Notes: generated by a model not told the origin, from the sequence alone. 64,000 nt of DNA from Bacillus sp. ISL-37 (GCF_018613315.1 NZ_JAGGQL010000011.1:27852-91851); one strand, 5' to 3'; counted from the first letter of the stretch, positions 34,088-43,936 are shown. Numbers and translations: made by a program.

Positions 34088-34224
34088 TTTATAGTGAATC
34101 TTAAAAAGTTAAGCCTTTCGACTTACGTAAAAAACTATCAAACAATACTTTATCCCTATTTAGAATATACTGAATTTTTTATATTATTTAGGAAATAGAA
34201 ATATTCTAATAGGGAGTGAACGAT

Positions 34225-36051
34225 GTGTTAAAAGTCCTTTCAACTTCAGCGCTTTCTCTTGCATTGGCAGGAAGCGCGGTGTTTGCAGGAGTCAGCCAAA
34301 CTGATTCCGCAGTAAAGCCACAAAGTAAATATGAATTAAGCCTTGCGCACCATGTAGGTGCCGCACCAGAGTTAGTAGATAGAGCAAAGGAATTAGGAAT
34401 TGATATTTCTAAGGTCGATCCTGCTGAAAAGGCCGCACAAAATGGAGCGAAATTCCAGCAGCCAGGCGATAACCATGTGGCATACAAAGAAGCAACAGGT
34501 GATATTCCGGTACTTGTTATTCTTGCTAAGTACAAAGATGGAGATGAGCCGATCGGTGACATGCCTGGTCAGGTTCCAGCGAAATATTATGAAGACCTGA
34601 TTTTCGGAACTGAGTACAATCCTTATGAGTTGGATCAATTCAAGCAATTTGATGGTCCAGACGTACCGAAGGATCGTACGATGCAAAATGCTTATAAAGA
34701 ATCAAGTTACGGAAAAACCAACTTGGTTCGCAACGAGGATACTGAATTTGTATGGGTAGAACTTCCTCATGGTGCATCTTACTATCTTGACCAGGAAGGA
34801 AAATACGCAGAAAACGGTAAATACGTTCTTGGAAACGAAAACGGGGATGCACATACAGGCGAATTCATTCGTGATTTGTTAAAGGCTGCAGACGAGCAGG
34901 TTGATTTCTCACAGTATGCAGAAGATGGTGAAGTACCAAATATTTTCGTAGTCCATGAAGGAACTGGGGCTGAATTCAGCCGTGACCCAGCTCAATTCTG
35001 GTCACACAAGTGGAGCTTGCTAAGCGCGCTTTACTATGGAAAATACTATGAAACAGGTAAGCCAGCGGATGTTCATGCGGGTATGACCCAAGGTGAATGG
35101 ATTGATAAAACAATTGCTGAAGACATGACCTATGATGGCGTAGTCGTAAACAACTACAACATCCAGCCTGGTATCGGCGGAAACGTAGCTGGTTTCGATG
35201 CAGCAACTAACTCATACAAAGAAGAAGCAAAAACGGGTCCTTTCCCTGCTCAAACTGGGGTTTATGCACATGAATTTGGACATGCTCTAGGTCTTCCGGA
35301 TTTCTATGACACTGTTTATTCATCTGAAGGTGTTGGTAACTACTCCATGATGGCAGGCGGTTCTTGGATGCGCTATCCAGATGCAGCTGTGTATGGCGGA
35401 AACTCTCCAACACACTTTGATCCATTCTCAAAGATTTTCCTTGGTTGGGTTAATCCTGTCGAAGTTAAGCAAGAGGATGGAGTTCAAACAATCACATTGC
35501 CTCCGGTTAACAAAGCAAACGCAGACAACGCGATTGTGAAAATGGAAGTTCCAGGCTCGAATGGAACAGAATACTTCCTGTTTGAGAACGTCCAGCAGGA
35601 TGGATTTAATCAGGGCTTAATCCGCCAGGGCAAAGACTCTAAAGGGTTACTTGCTTGGCATGTTGATGAAAATGTCATCAACCTTTACCAGACAGCGGGC
35701 TTCCGTCCGAACAACGTTGAAAACTGGATGAACAAGCGCTTCCAGTTCAATCAGTCACAGACTGCAAGCAGCGGTGATGTAGTAACACACTATGGTCTAT
35801 CTGTCCTTCAGGCAGACGGCAAGTATGATCTTGAAAAGAACCTTAACCGCGGTGACGCAGCTGACTTCTTCAAGACTGGAAGCAAGCTGACTCCAGTAAG
35901 CGGCAATGTCCATACAGGTTCTTACTACTTCTGGAAGGGCTATGGTGCTACACCGGCTGATTCCGGAATTCACGTAACAGATATCAAGGAAAACGCAGAT
36001 GGATCAATTACAGCTAAATTCTTCTACAACTTTAATTCAAGTGTAAAATAA
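34225..36051 (+). CDS. Secreted M6-family metalloprotease (immune inhibitor A-like)
   Basis: The 608-residue protein has a signal peptide (to about residue 23) and a catalytic domain with the zinc motif HEFGHALGLPD (residues 349-359) and the downstream SMMAGGSW turn, as in immune inhibitor A (InhA) proteases. It is shorter than B. cereus InhA (about 800 residues), lacking much of the C-terminal region. I prefer the GTG at 34225, 8 nt behind AGGGAG, over the GTG at 34216. In B. cereus such proteases lie in the PlcR regulon. Confidence 0.9.
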   Translation: MLKVLSTSALSLALAGSAVFAGVSQTDSAVKPQSKYELSLAHHVGAAPELVDRAKELGIDISKVDPAEKAAQNGAKFQQPGDNHVAYKEATGDIPVLVILAKYKDGDEPIGDMPGQVPAKYYEDLIFGTEYNPYELDQFKQFDGPDVPKDRTMQNAYKESSYGKTNLVRNEDTEFVWVELPHGASYYLDQEGKYAENGKYVLGNENGDAHTGEFIRDLLKAADEQVDFSQYAEDGEVPNIFVVHEGTGAEFSRDPAQFWSHKWSLLSALYYGKYYETGKPADVHAGMTQGEWIDKTIAEDMTYDGVVVNNYNIQPGIGGNVAGFDAATNSYKEEAKTGPFPAQTGVYAHEFGHALGLPDFYDTVYSSEGVGNYSMMAGGSWMRYPDAAVYGGNSPTHFDPFSKIFLGWVNPVEVKQEDGVQTITLPPVNKANADNAIVKMEVPGSNGTEYFLFENVQQDGFNQGLIRQGKDSKGLLAWHVDENVINLYQTAGFRPNNVENWMNKRFQFNQSQTASSGDVVTHYGLSVLQADGKYDLEKNLNRGDAADFFKTGSKLTPVSGNVHTGSYYFWKGYGATPADSGIHVTDIKENADGSITAKFFYNFNSSVK

Positions 36052-36058
36052 ACACCCA

Positions 36059-36094
36059 AAAAACCTGAGCAGGGATTCCTTGCTCAGGTTTTTG
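36059..36094. terminator. Rho-independent terminator between convergent genes
   Basis: AAAACCTGAGCA and TGCTCAGGTTTT pair with A- and T-tracts on both sides, so it can serve both the protease and lipid kinase genes. Confidence 0.9.
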
Positions 36095-36096
36095 GT

Positions 36097-36987
36097 TCAT
36101 TCATTTTTTCCTGGTACAAAAACATCCAAATGTCCAGGAAGAACCTTAGCGTTAAAAGGTAAAGGCTCGCCTTCCTCACCATCGATATTCACCATATGCG
36201 CTTTGTCGGAAGCTATATTAAGAAAAGAGGTCCGTATATATTCTACATCTTCGCTTTCCTCCAATTCACCCTTCAGTAGCGAAGGGATGAGTGAAGCGAT
36301 TTTCGGAACGGACATCTTCTTGATAATAAAAGCGTGGAATTTTCCGTCATTCACGCTAGCTTCGGGGGCAAGGTGCTCGAACCCACCGACAGAATTCGTG
36401 AGCGCTGCAATCAATAGAAACGTATTGCCTTCCCATTTACCGTTTTCATGTTCGACACGTAAATTGATTGCGTCGCCACTTAAGAACGATTTTGCTCCCT
36501 CCATAAAATAGGCCAGTGAACCTAGTCTTGTTTTTAGTTCAGGGCTTACACTGTAGGAAGCTTCTGCGATCGCCCCTATAGCGATAACATTGGCGAAATA
36601 ATCCTCATTGATTTTACCTATATCAACAGGCTGGAGGTTTTGCTCATCGAGAATTGAAATTGCTTCATAGGGATCCAGAGGAATATTTAGTGCCCTGGCA
36701 AAATCATTGACCGTTCCGAGTGGGATGATGCCGAGAGCAGGTCTATGGGCTTGTTCAGCTACACCATTTATGGCCTCGTTGATTGTCCCGTCACCGCCCA
36801 TGGCAATGACCGCATCGTATAAAGCAATGCAGGCTTCGGTAGCAAATGCAGCAGCATCGCCTTCTTTCTCGGTTCTTCGAATTTCTATATCATCGTATTT
36901 CTCCCGTAAGGTTTCCTCCATTTTTTCAGCATAGTCAGTCGCTTTTTCTTTTCCTGACGATGGATTCAATATAATCATGGCTTTCAT
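36097..36987 (-). CDS. YegS/DagK-family lipid kinase
   Basis: The 296-residue protein has the diacylglycerol kinase catalytic domain: IILNPSSGK at the start, the glycine-rich GGDGTINEAINGV motif near residue 66, and LGIIPLGTVNDFARAL. Members phosphorylate diacylglycerol or related lipids at the inner membrane face. The ATG at 36987 lies behind GGGAGG. Exact substrate is unknown. Confidence 0.9.
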   Translation of the reverse strand: MKAMIILNPSSGKEKATDYAEKMEETLREKYDDIEIRRTEKEGDAAAFATEACIALYDAVIAMGGDGTINEAINGVAEQAHRPALGIIPLGTVNDFARALNIPLDPYEAISILDEQNLQPVDIGKINEDYFANVIAIGAIAEASYSVSPELKTRLGSLAYFMEGAKSFLSGDAINLRVEHENGKWEGNTFLLIAALTNSVGGFEHLAPEASVNDGKFHAFIIKKMSVPKIASLIPSLLKGELEESEDVEYIRTSFLNIASDKAHMVNIDGEEGEPLPFNAKVLPGHLDVFVPGKNE

Positions 36988-37211
36988 CCACGATAACCTC
37001 CCAAAAAATCTAATCTCAAAAACAAACATATAACAACCCTATTATTTACCTTTAAATGAATGACTATAAACCGCGTTCACTGGAGTGGAAATCGCCAATA
37101 TACCAAAATGAAAAACCAAGAAAAACGGTGATTCAGTAAGAAATACTGTGATTTGGCATCAATATTGGATTAAATTGAATAAAATGAGTCATTTTTGGCT
37201 TCCTTTTCATG

Positions 37212-37241
37212 TTTACAATTAGAATGTCGGAGGAGTATGAT
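37212..37241 (+). promoter_or_regulatory. Promoter of the ktrB-ktrA unit
   Basis: TTTACA (37212-37217) and TATGAT (37236-37241) are spaced by 18 bp, 45-70 bp before the riboswitch. The region 36988-37211 shows only a lone CGCCAATATA motif near 37092. Confidence 0.6.
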
Positions 37242-37284
37242 TACAACAGTTTCAGGTTTCTGAACAAAAATTAAATGAGTTTCA

Positions 37285-37435
37285 TATTTCTAAATCGCTG
37301 AATCCGTTTGGAACGGGGGAACCAACTTTGTGGAGGCAATCCACTTGGGGTGAGGCCTGAATGATAGGCGGGGCTATTCTGAGCCCTAATCCGACAGCTA
37401 ACTCCGTAAGCGTTGCAGAAGAGGAAGATGAAGCT
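37285..37435 (+). ncRNA. c-di-AMP riboswitch (ydaO/yuaA type)
   Basis: Conserved ydaO-type blocks occur in order: ATCGCTGAATCC, GGGGGAACCAAC, TTGGGGTGAGG, AGGCGGGGCT, GAGCCCTAATCCGACAGCTA and ACTCCGTAAGC. This RNA binds c-di-AMP and turns off K+ uptake and osmolyte genes. The downstream ktrB-ktrA genes fit exactly. Confidence 0.93.
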
Positions 37436-37460
37436 TGTGTGACGAGAATATTCAAAAGTC

Positions 37461-37500
37461 CACAAGGCTGCTATCTTTTAGCCTCTGGGGGCTTTTTTGT
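37461..37500 (+). terminator. Intrinsic terminator of the c-di-AMP riboswitch
   Basis: Complementary AGCC and GGCT segments around 37479-37493 end in a T-tract after the aptamer, giving the expression platform. Confidence 0.7.
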
Positions 37501-37609
37501 TTTGCTGTATTTTAGATATGTCGACTATTTTAAAATTCCAGTAATCATAAGTCCCTGCAAAGAAATATTAGACGCATAATTCCTCATACTAGGGAAAGAA
37601 GGAAGGATC

Positions 37610-38950
37610 ATGCGCAGGAAAATACTTTTAAGGCTGGACCCACCGAAAGTTCTTGTCTATGGGTTTGGAGTAATTATTTTGTTAGGGACACTGTTGCTGT
37701 CATTGCCATCTTCTACAGTTGATGGGAAGGGACTTCCGTTTTTGGATGCATTGTTTACTGCAACATCCGCAACCTGTGTAACAGGGCTTGTAGTAGTTGA
37801 CACCGGTGATACCTTCACCCGCTTCGGGGAAATGGTCATCCTGTCGATGATCCAGATTGGCGGATTGGGTTTTATGAGTTTCGCCACTTTGTTCGCATTT
37901 ATTTTAGGAAAGAGAATTTCATTTAAAGAACGGCTGATCATCCAGGAATCATTGAACAACGCGACTGTAGAAGGGATTGTCAAGCTTGTCAAACGAATCT
38001 TCCTTTTTACAGCGGTAGTGGAGATCACTGGCGGAATCATTCTATCTATGAGATTTTCACAGGAAATGGCTGCAGGTAAAGCGATTTATTTTGGTTTTTT
38101 CCATGCTGTTTCAAATTTTAATAATGCCGGATTTGATTTGATGGGTGGATTCAGCGGGCTTACCGCATATGCCGAAGACCCAATTGTCAATATCACGATG
38201 ATCTTTCTTATTAGTTTTGGAGGGATTGGGTTCATCGTCATGAATGAGCTTTTTGAGTATCGAAGCATTAAGAGAATTTCCCTGCATTCAAAAATTGTCT
38301 TGGCAATATCAGGTATTTTGGTATTCGGAGGAGCTCTCCTGATTTTCATCCTGGAATATAACAATCCGTCGACCTTGAAGCCGTTAACAATGACTGGTAA
38401 AATATTCGGTGCGATTTATCAAGCTGTCACTCCTAGGACAGCAGGTTCGAATACTTTAAATATCCCGGACTTGCAGCAGTCAACCTTGTTTTTGATCATC
38501 TGCCTGATGTTCGTTGGAGCATCTCCAGGATCGACAGGCGGCGGAATTAAAACAACTACCTTTGCCGTCTTGATCGGTGCAGTCAAGTCACAAATACGCG
38601 GGCAGGAGGATGTCACATTCTTTGGCAGAAGAATGGATCAAAGCATAATTTCCAAATCTTTGACGGTCACACTGATTGCGCTTTTCCTAGTGTTTACTAT
38701 TACAATGATATTGACGATCACCGAATCAGGAAAAGATTTTCTGATGATATTCTTTGAGACAGTCTCAGCCTTTTCAACTGTCGGGCTTTCAATGGGTTTA
38801 ACGCCTGAGCTGTCATCATACGGAAAAATATTGATAACCATTACAATGTTCACGGGCCGGGTTGGTCCGTTAACACTGGCATTTGCAGTTACGAAAAAGA
38901 GAAAAGAAGATCATTATCGATATCCAGCTGGAAAAGTGATGATTGGGTAG
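37610..38950 (+). CDS. ktrB: K+ uptake channel-like subunit KtrB (TrkH family)
   Basis: The 446-residue membrane protein has the four-fold TrkH/KtrB layout with selectivity segments such as ATCVTGLVV, NAGFDL, TPRTAGSN and STVGLSMG. It forms the K+ (Na+-coupled) pore. GAAGGAAGG precedes the ATG. It is cotranscribed with ktrA 12 bp downstream and lies behind a c-di-AMP riboswitch. B. subtilis ktrAB has the opposite order, like ktrCD units in some genomes. Confidence 0.94.
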   Translation: MRRKILLRLDPPKVLVYGFGVIILLGTLLLSLPSSTVDGKGLPFLDALFTATSATCVTGLVVVDTGDTFTRFGEMVILSMIQIGGLGFMSFATLFAFILGKRISFKERLIIQESLNNATVEGIVKLVKRIFLFTAVVEITGGIILSMRFSQEMAAGKAIYFGFFHAVSNFNNAGFDLMGGFSGLTAYAEDPIVNITMIFLISFGGIGFIVMNELFEYRSIKRISLHSKIVLAISGILVFGGALLIFILEYNNPSTLKPLTMTGKIFGAIYQAVTPRTAGSNTLNIPDLQQSTLFLIICLMFVGASPGSTGGGIKTTTFAVLIGAVKSQIRGQEDVTFFGRRMDQSIISKSLTVTLIALFLVFTITMILTITESGKDFLMIFFETVSAFSTVGLSMGLTPELSSYGKILITITMFTGRVGPLTLAFAVTKKRKEDHYRYPAGKVMIG

Positions 38951-38962
38951 GAGGATGTTTTT

Positions 38963-39619
38963 ATGGCAAAACAATACGCAGTAATCGGCATGGGCCGTTT
39001 CGGTTCAAGTGTAGCGACGACTTTATACAATGAAGGAGTCGAAGTGCTGGCGATTGATAAGAGTGAACAACATATCGAGGACTATAAGGAGTTTGTAACC
39101 CATGCGGTAATCGGTGACTCAACGGACGAGCAAACATTGAAGGCAGTAGGGATCAGGAACTTTGATACTGTCATTGTGGCGATTGGAGACGACATCCAAG
39201 CGAGTATTCTCACCGTTCTGATTTTGAAAGAAATGGGAGTTTCAAATGTCGTTGCCAAGGCTCTTAACAAACACCATGCACAAGTATTGTTCAAGGTTGG
39301 CGCTGATAAAGTCATTTTCCCGGAAAGGGATATGGGGGAAAGAGTCGCCCACCAGCTGATGGCTTCACCCAATGTATTGAACTTTATTGAGCTTTCCGAT
39401 GATTACAGTATTGAGGAAATCAAGCTTCCTATAAGCATGGCTGGAAAAAACTTGATTGAAATCAACCTGCGTGCCAAATACAATATCACGGTAATCGGCG
39501 TGAAAACTGCCAACAAGGTCGACATCTCTCCAGATCCAGAGAAAACGCTGAGAGCAGAGGATATCCTGATTGTCCTTGGCGAAAATGGCGACTTGAACAG
39601 GTTCACGAAAATTAAATAA
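38963..39619 (+). CDS. ktrA: K+ uptake regulatory subunit KtrA (RCK)
   Basis: The 218-residue cytoplasmic protein has a Rossmann RCK-N domain (YAVIGMGRFGSSVA nucleotide-binding loop) and an RCK-C domain from about residue 135. KtrA rings bind ATP or ADP and c-di-AMP to gate KtrB. GTAGGAGG precedes the ATG. Confidence 0.95.
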   Translation: MAKQYAVIGMGRFGSSVATTLYNEGVEVLAIDKSEQHIEDYKEFVTHAVIGDSTDEQTLKAVGIRNFDTVIVAIGDDIQASILTVLILKEMGVSNVVAKALNKHHAQVLFKVGADKVIFPERDMGERVAHQLMASPNVLNFIELSDDYSIEEIKLPISMAGKNLIEINLRAKYNITVIGVKTANKVDISPDPEKTLRAEDILIVLGENGDLNRFTKIK

Positions 39620-39628
39620 TGTTAATTG

Positions 39629-39659
39629 AAGCAGGCTGTATTGCACAGTCTGCTTTTTC
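39629..39659 (+). terminator. Rho-independent terminator
   Basis: AGCAGGCTGT and ACAGTCTGCT pair and end in TTTTTC after ktrA. Confidence 0.88.
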
Positions 39660-39775
39660 TATTCATTAGAAGTTAGAAAATTAACAAAAGATAGACTTTC
39701 TGCATATTCGTAAACAAAAAATCGCTATGGTCGATGAAATACATATAAATTTTTAAAAGGGAGCAGGACATCTAG

Positions 39776-40756
39776 ATGAAACGAATTATGAATATGCTTG
39801 TAATCTTATTTTTACTGACAGGCACCCTTGCTGGGTGTGCAAACTCGGAGCTCAAGGCGAAAGAAAGGGTCAAAATCGGCATTATGTTGTCTGACGTCGG
39901 ACTTGGAGACCAATCTTTCAGTGATGCGGCTTTTGCCGGTCTGGTAAAAGCGAGAGACGAGCTTGATATTCTTTTTGATTACAGAGAGCTTCAGTCTGTA
40001 GGCACCTATGAAAAAGGGTTCACCGAGCTTGTAGAAGAAGGAAATGATATCGTTATTGGTTTGGGTTTTATGGTCCTTGAGGATCTTGAGAAGGTGGCAA
40101 AAAAGTATCCGGAACAGCAATTTATCCTGGTTGATTCAGTATCACAATTGGATAATATTACTTCCATTACTTTTAAAGAAGAACAGGGCAGCTTCTTGGC
40201 GGGTGCTGTAGCCGGAATGGCTTCAAAGTCAAATATCGTTGGATTTGTTGGCGGAGCCGATGTGCCACTGATTCACAAGTTTAAAGCTGGGTTTGAACAG
40301 GGAGTAAAGGCTGTGAATCCGGAAGCAGAGGTAAAAGTTGCGTACGCGAATGATTTTGGCAATGCAGAGCTTGGAGGAAAGATTGCTTCAGGAATGATTG
40401 ATGAAGGCGCGGATGTTCTCTATGCTGCGGCAGGTTTTACAGGTGTCGGTGTATTGAAGGAAGCGCAATCCAAGAAAAAGTTTGCTATTGGTGTGGATAG
40501 TGATCAGTACTTTTTTGCTGAAAAAGCCATCATTACCTCGATGCTGAAAAATGTCGATGTCGCGCTTTATGAAACAGTCAAGGAGTTCCAGGCGGAAAAT
40601 AAGCTTAAAGCAAAGCAGATTGAGCTTGGAATAAACGAAAAAGGTGTCGGGCTTGCTCCAATCAGGGTAATCAAGCTGACTTCGGAACAAGAAAAAAGCC
40701 TAGAAGACCTGAAAGCCAAATTATCAACTAATGAGCTTTCAATACAGCTAGATTAA
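39776..40756 (+). CDS. BMP-family substrate-binding lipoprotein
   Basis: The 326-residue protein has lipobox TLAGC (Cys21) and a BMP/PnrA-type periplasmic-binding domain (KIGIMLSDVGLGDQSFSD, then GFVGGADVPLIHKFKAGFEQG). BMP proteins usually bind nucleosides for ABC importers, or act as Med-like lipoproteins. No ABC permease or ATPase gene is adjacent. A chemoreceptor gene starts 24 bp downstream, which suggests a sensory role. Confidence 0.88.
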   Translation: MKRIMNMLVILFLLTGTLAGCANSELKAKERVKIGIMLSDVGLGDQSFSDAAFAGLVKARDELDILFDYRELQSVGTYEKGFTELVEEGNDIVIGLGFMVLEDLEKVAKKYPEQQFILVDSVSQLDNITSITFKEEQGSFLAGAVAGMASKSNIVGFVGGADVPLIHKFKAGFEQGVKAVNPEAEVKVAYANDFGNAELGGKIASGMIDEGADVLYAAAGFTGVGVLKEAQSKKKFAIGVDSDQYFFAEKAIITSMLKNVDVALYETVKEFQAENKLKAKQIELGINEKGVGLAPIRVIKLTSEQEKSLEDLKAKLSTNELSIQLD

Positions 40757-40780
40757 CAAGTTGCAACTGGGGGAGCCAAC

Positions 40781-42436
40781 ATGACAATAAAAAAGAAATT
40801 ACTGCTTAACTTATTACTCGCGATTGGATTATCGATCGTGATGATTTCATTTATTATTTACAGAATGCTGATGGTCCAGGCATCGAACCAAGATTACGTA
40901 CAGGTATTGTTGACGGTGCAGAATCTTCAGTCTGAGACATCTGCAACGAAGCAATCGCTTAGCAATTTTTCGTTCAACCCAACCGAGGGGAACAGGCAGG
41001 ATGCACTGACGAAAATGGAGAAGACCTCTCAGATTTTTACGGAGGCAAAAGGCTTGATTCAACAGGAAGATAGCAAAAAAGTTTTGGACAAGTCTTTTGA
41101 AAAGTTCACTGCCCTGGAGGGTGAAGCGAAAACAGCGCTTGATGAGAAAAATAGTGCGGAAGTGAAGCGCCAGTCACTGCGCAGTGAAGGTGTCCTGAAT
41201 GACCTTCACCTGCTGAATATACAGGTCAATGAATATTACGATTTTCTGCAAGAGGAATTGAAAAATCAGATTCAATTCATAATATTCTCGGCGATCATAG
41301 GCAGCATCCTGCTTGTGGTGGTTGCCGGCGGAATCGGGATCAGGCTGACGAGTACAATCACCAAACCATTGAAGCAGATTGCTATCAATGCACAAGAAAT
41401 CGCCAAAGGGAACTTGATGATCGAAAAAGTTCCTTATAAACATAAAGATGAGCTAGGAACCTTGAATGAGTCGTTTGATTTGATGGCGGCACAATTGACA
41501 GCCTTGCTGCAAAAGGTGAATATGGCGAGCAGGGAAGTAGAGGATTTCGCAGCGGAAATTGAGCAGGAAAATATCGCGCTGACGGAAATCTCCAATCAAG
41601 TAGCAGTATCAACGGATGAGCTTTCTGCAGGAGCACAAACCGTTTCAGAAGATTTACAGCAATCAGTTGAGTTAATTGATGATATGGATAAAGAAATTAT
41701 GCTTAACCTGGATCACACCCAGGAATCGTCTTCTTACAGCAAGGAAGCTGTGGAAGCAATTGGCGAAGGAAGAAAAGCAATCGAAGGACAAAAAGCCTTA
41801 ATTTCGGAAAACAAAATGGCTTCACAGTCCATCCAGACAGCAACTGACCATTTCGTAGGCTATGCAGCAAAAATTGAAGATATGGCCGCATCCGTTTCAG
41901 CAATAGCAGCCCAAACGAATTTGCTCGCTTTAAACGCTGCCATCGAAGCAGCAAGGGCAGGCGAGGCAGGAAAAGGTTTCGCGGTTGTCGCCGCAGAGGT
42001 CAGAAAGCTAGCGGAAGAATCAAATACTGCCACTACGCAAATCTTTGATATGGTTAACTTGCTGAAAAAGGGTCTTGATGAGATAGGAGAAGCAGTGAAC
42101 AAAGGCGGTGCCATCGCGGACTGGCAGATGGAGTCAATGAATGTAACAATGAGTGCATTTGGGAATATCGAGTTGAAAGTTACCGGCATTTCGGAAAAAG
42201 TTTCTCAACTTGTTAAAGGGATGGAGGCTTCAAAAGAACTGGGAGCCAAGGTCCTCCATAATGTCGAATCCATCAGTGCAGTCGTCGAGGAGACAGCAGC
42301 AGGCAGCGAGGAAATCTCAGCTTCCACCACTGAACAATTATCGGCATTCGGCAACCTATCGAAAAAGGTTACTGACTTGAGAAAGCTGACGAGTGAGTTG
42401 AATGATTCAGTTTCGATTTTTAAGTTTAATAGATAA
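40781..42436 (+). CDS. Methyl-accepting chemotaxis protein
   Basis: The 551-residue chemoreceptor has a membrane helix at about residues 7-27, a helical external domain (about 30-160), a second helix (about 165-188), a HAMP domain, and the cytoplasmic signalling hairpin with the strongly conserved [20 protein letters not shown] tip region. GGGGGAGCC precedes the ATG. It is cotranscribed with the BMP lipoprotein, its probable ligand-binding partner. Confidence 0.93.
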   Translation: MTIKKKLLLNLLLAIGLSIVMISFIIYRMLMVQASNQDYVQVLLTVQNLQSETSATKQSLSNFSFNPTEGNRQDALTKMEKTSQIFTEAKGLIQQEDSKKVLDKSFEKFTALEGEAKTALDEKNSAEVKRQSLRSEGVLNDLHLLNIQVNEYYDFLQEELKNQIQFIIFSAIIGSILLVVVAGGIGIRLTSTITKPLKQIAINAQEIAKGNLMIEKVPYKHKDELGTLNESFDLMAAQLTALLQKVNMASREVEDFAAEIEQENIALTEISNQVAVSTDELSAGAQTVSEDLQQSVELIDDMDKEIMLNLDHTQESSSYSKEAVEAIGEGRKAIEGQKALISENKMASQSIQTATDHFVGYAAKIEDMAASVSAIAAQTNLLALNAAIEAARAGEAGKGFAVVAAEVRKLAEESNTATTQIFDMVNLLKKGLDEIGEAVNKGGAIADWQMESMNVTMSAFGNIELKVTGISEKVSQLVKGMEASKELGAKVLHNVESISAVVEETAAGSEEISASTTEQLSAFGNLSKKVTDLRKLTSELNDSVSIFKFNR

Positions 42437-42442
42437 TTTGAC

Positions 42443-42477
42443 GAGTATCATAGCCTTTGGGCTGTGGTACTTTTTTT
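42443..42477 (+). terminator. Rho-independent terminator
   Basis: GTATCATAGCC and GGCTGTGGTAC pair with two mismatches and end in seven T residues after the chemoreceptor gene. Confidence 0.88.
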
Positions 42478-42516
42478 ATACGAATAGTTATTCAGATTGC
42501 TGCAGAATTGCGATTT

Positions 42517-42632
42517 GGTCGAAATATTCGTGAATGTGGTCGGATTTATTGAAAAAGTGGTCGAAATAATTGTGAATGTGGTCGAAATAATTCAAAAAGT
42601 GGTCGAAAAAATTTCAAATTCGCCAATATATT
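42517..42632. repeat. Short tandem array, 21-bp period
   Basis: GGTCG begins at 42517, 42538, 42559, 42580 and 42601, exactly 21 bp apart, within units like GTGGTCGAAATAATTGTGAAT. It ends beside a lone CGCCAATATA motif (42623), the core of the array at 3024. The rest of the gap to 42814 shows no further feature. Confidence 0.8.
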
Positions 42633-42814
42633 GCCTCGCGATGGGAGCAGGAACATTTACATAGCGAGAATTACGATAAAAGATGCCACCGTCGGTAAAT
42701 TAACTTGAATTTGACATGCAGGATCGAATATATGAGTCTATAATAAAATAAAAGCAATAAGATTTATAGAAAGAGACCGCTTTAGGCACTAATAACAGAA
42801 GAGAAGGTGAAGTT

Positions 42815-43390
42815 TTGAAACAAAGAGATTTATTCTTAGCGTTTTTTCGCGTCGGAATCCTCGGCTATGGTGGCGGCCCATCTTCGATTCCGCTTGTACA
42901 TAAGGAAGTGGTAGAAAAATATAAATGGATGGATTCAGATGAGTTCGGGGATGTCCTTGCCTTAGGAAATGCACTGCCAGGACCAATTGCCACAAAAATG
43001 GCTGGCTACATTGGCTATCGTGTAGGAGGTTACCTGGGTATGATCAATGCTCTTGCAGCGACGATGATCCCGGCGATCATCCTGATGATCCTGCTGCTGA
43101 CCGGCCTGAACTCATACAAAGATGAGCCATGGGTGAAAGGAATGGCGGAGGCTGTTGTTCCAGTTGTTGCAGTCATGCTCGCTGTCCTGACATGGGATTT
43201 TATCAAGAAGTCAGGTAAATCAAAGCTTGGATGGGCCTGGACAGCTGTAGCGCTTATCGGCAGCCTGGTACTTCTTCAATTCTTGAATCTGCATCCCGCT
43301 ATTTTAATTTTTGTTTTGCTGCTGAGTGCCTTGCTGAAAAAAGACTCTGCTCCTGCTGAAAATAAACAAAGAGGAGGGGAGCAGCAATGA
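42815..43390 (+). CDS. Chromate transporter, short-chain subunit 1 (ChrA half)
   Basis: The 191-residue membrane protein carries the CHR family motifs GYGGGPSSIPLV and ALGNALPGPIATKMAGYIGY. Short-chain ChrA proteins work as pairs and export chromate. The start is TTG behind GAGAAGGTGA. It overlaps its partner gene by 4 bp. Confidence 0.9.
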   Translation: MKQRDLFLAFFRVGILGYGGGPSSIPLVHKEVVEKYKWMDSDEFGDVLALGNALPGPIATKMAGYIGYRVGGYLGMINALAATMIPAIILMILLLTGLNSYKDEPWVKGMAEAVVPVVAVMLAVLTWDFIKKSGKSKLGWAWTAVALIGSLVLLQFLNLHPAILIFVLLLSALLKKDSAPAENKQRGGEQQ

Positions 43391-43917
43391 TTTATTTCCA
43401 TATATTTTTGGCCTTTTTCATTCCGGGGATTTTAGGATATGGCGGTGGCCCTGCCTCCATCCCGTTAATCGAAAATGAAGTTGTTGACCGTTATGAATGG
43501 ATGTCAGTCAACGAATTCAGTGAAGTGCTGGCGATGGGGAACGCCCTGCCAGGACCGATTGCAACCAAGATGGCAGGCTATATTGGATATGCAGAAGGCG
43601 GAATTCTAGGTGCGATAGTTGGAGTATTTGCCACGGTGGCACCATCCTTAATCCTAATGATCAGCTTGCTCGGATTACTGATGAAATACAAAGATTCCCC
43701 GCGTGTCAAAAGGCTGACCATTGTCGTCCGCCCTGTCATTGCCGTCCTTTTAGGAGTCATGACCTATGATTTCTTTTTCTCTTCCTATGAGGGGGTCGGT
43801 ATGATGCAGACGATTTTGATTGGCGGAATCAGCTTCATCCTGATGGAAAAATTAAAAGTCCACCCTGCCTATGTTATTGCAGGATCCCTTGTTTACGGTG
43901 CCCTTGTTTTATCGTAA
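43387..43917 (+). CDS. Chromate transporter, short-chain subunit 2 (ChrA half)
   Basis: The 176-residue paralogue of the preceding protein repeats GYGGGPASIPLI and AMGNALPGPIATKMAGYIGY. The overlapping start implies coupled translation of a heteromeric ChrA pair. A terminator overlaps the gene end. Confidence 0.9.
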   Translation: MIYFHIFLAFFIPGILGYGGGPASIPLIENEVVDRYEWMSVNEFSEVLAMGNALPGPIATKMAGYIGYAEGGILGAIVGVFATVAPSLILMISLLGLLMKYKDSPRVKRLTIVVRPVIAVLLGVMTYDFFFSSYEGVGMMQTILIGGISFILMEKLKVHPAYVIAGSLVYGALVLS

Positions 43918-43936
43918 ACAAGGGTTTTTCTTTTTT
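43901..43936 (+). terminator. Rho-independent terminator of the chrA pair
   Basis: CCCTTGTTT and AAACAAGGG pair across the stop codon and are followed by TTTTTCTTTTTT. Confidence 0.9.

Noticed and set aside
37361..37579. Plus-strand frame of 72 codons before ktrB
   Set aside because: It lies within the c-di-AMP riboswitch and its terminator.
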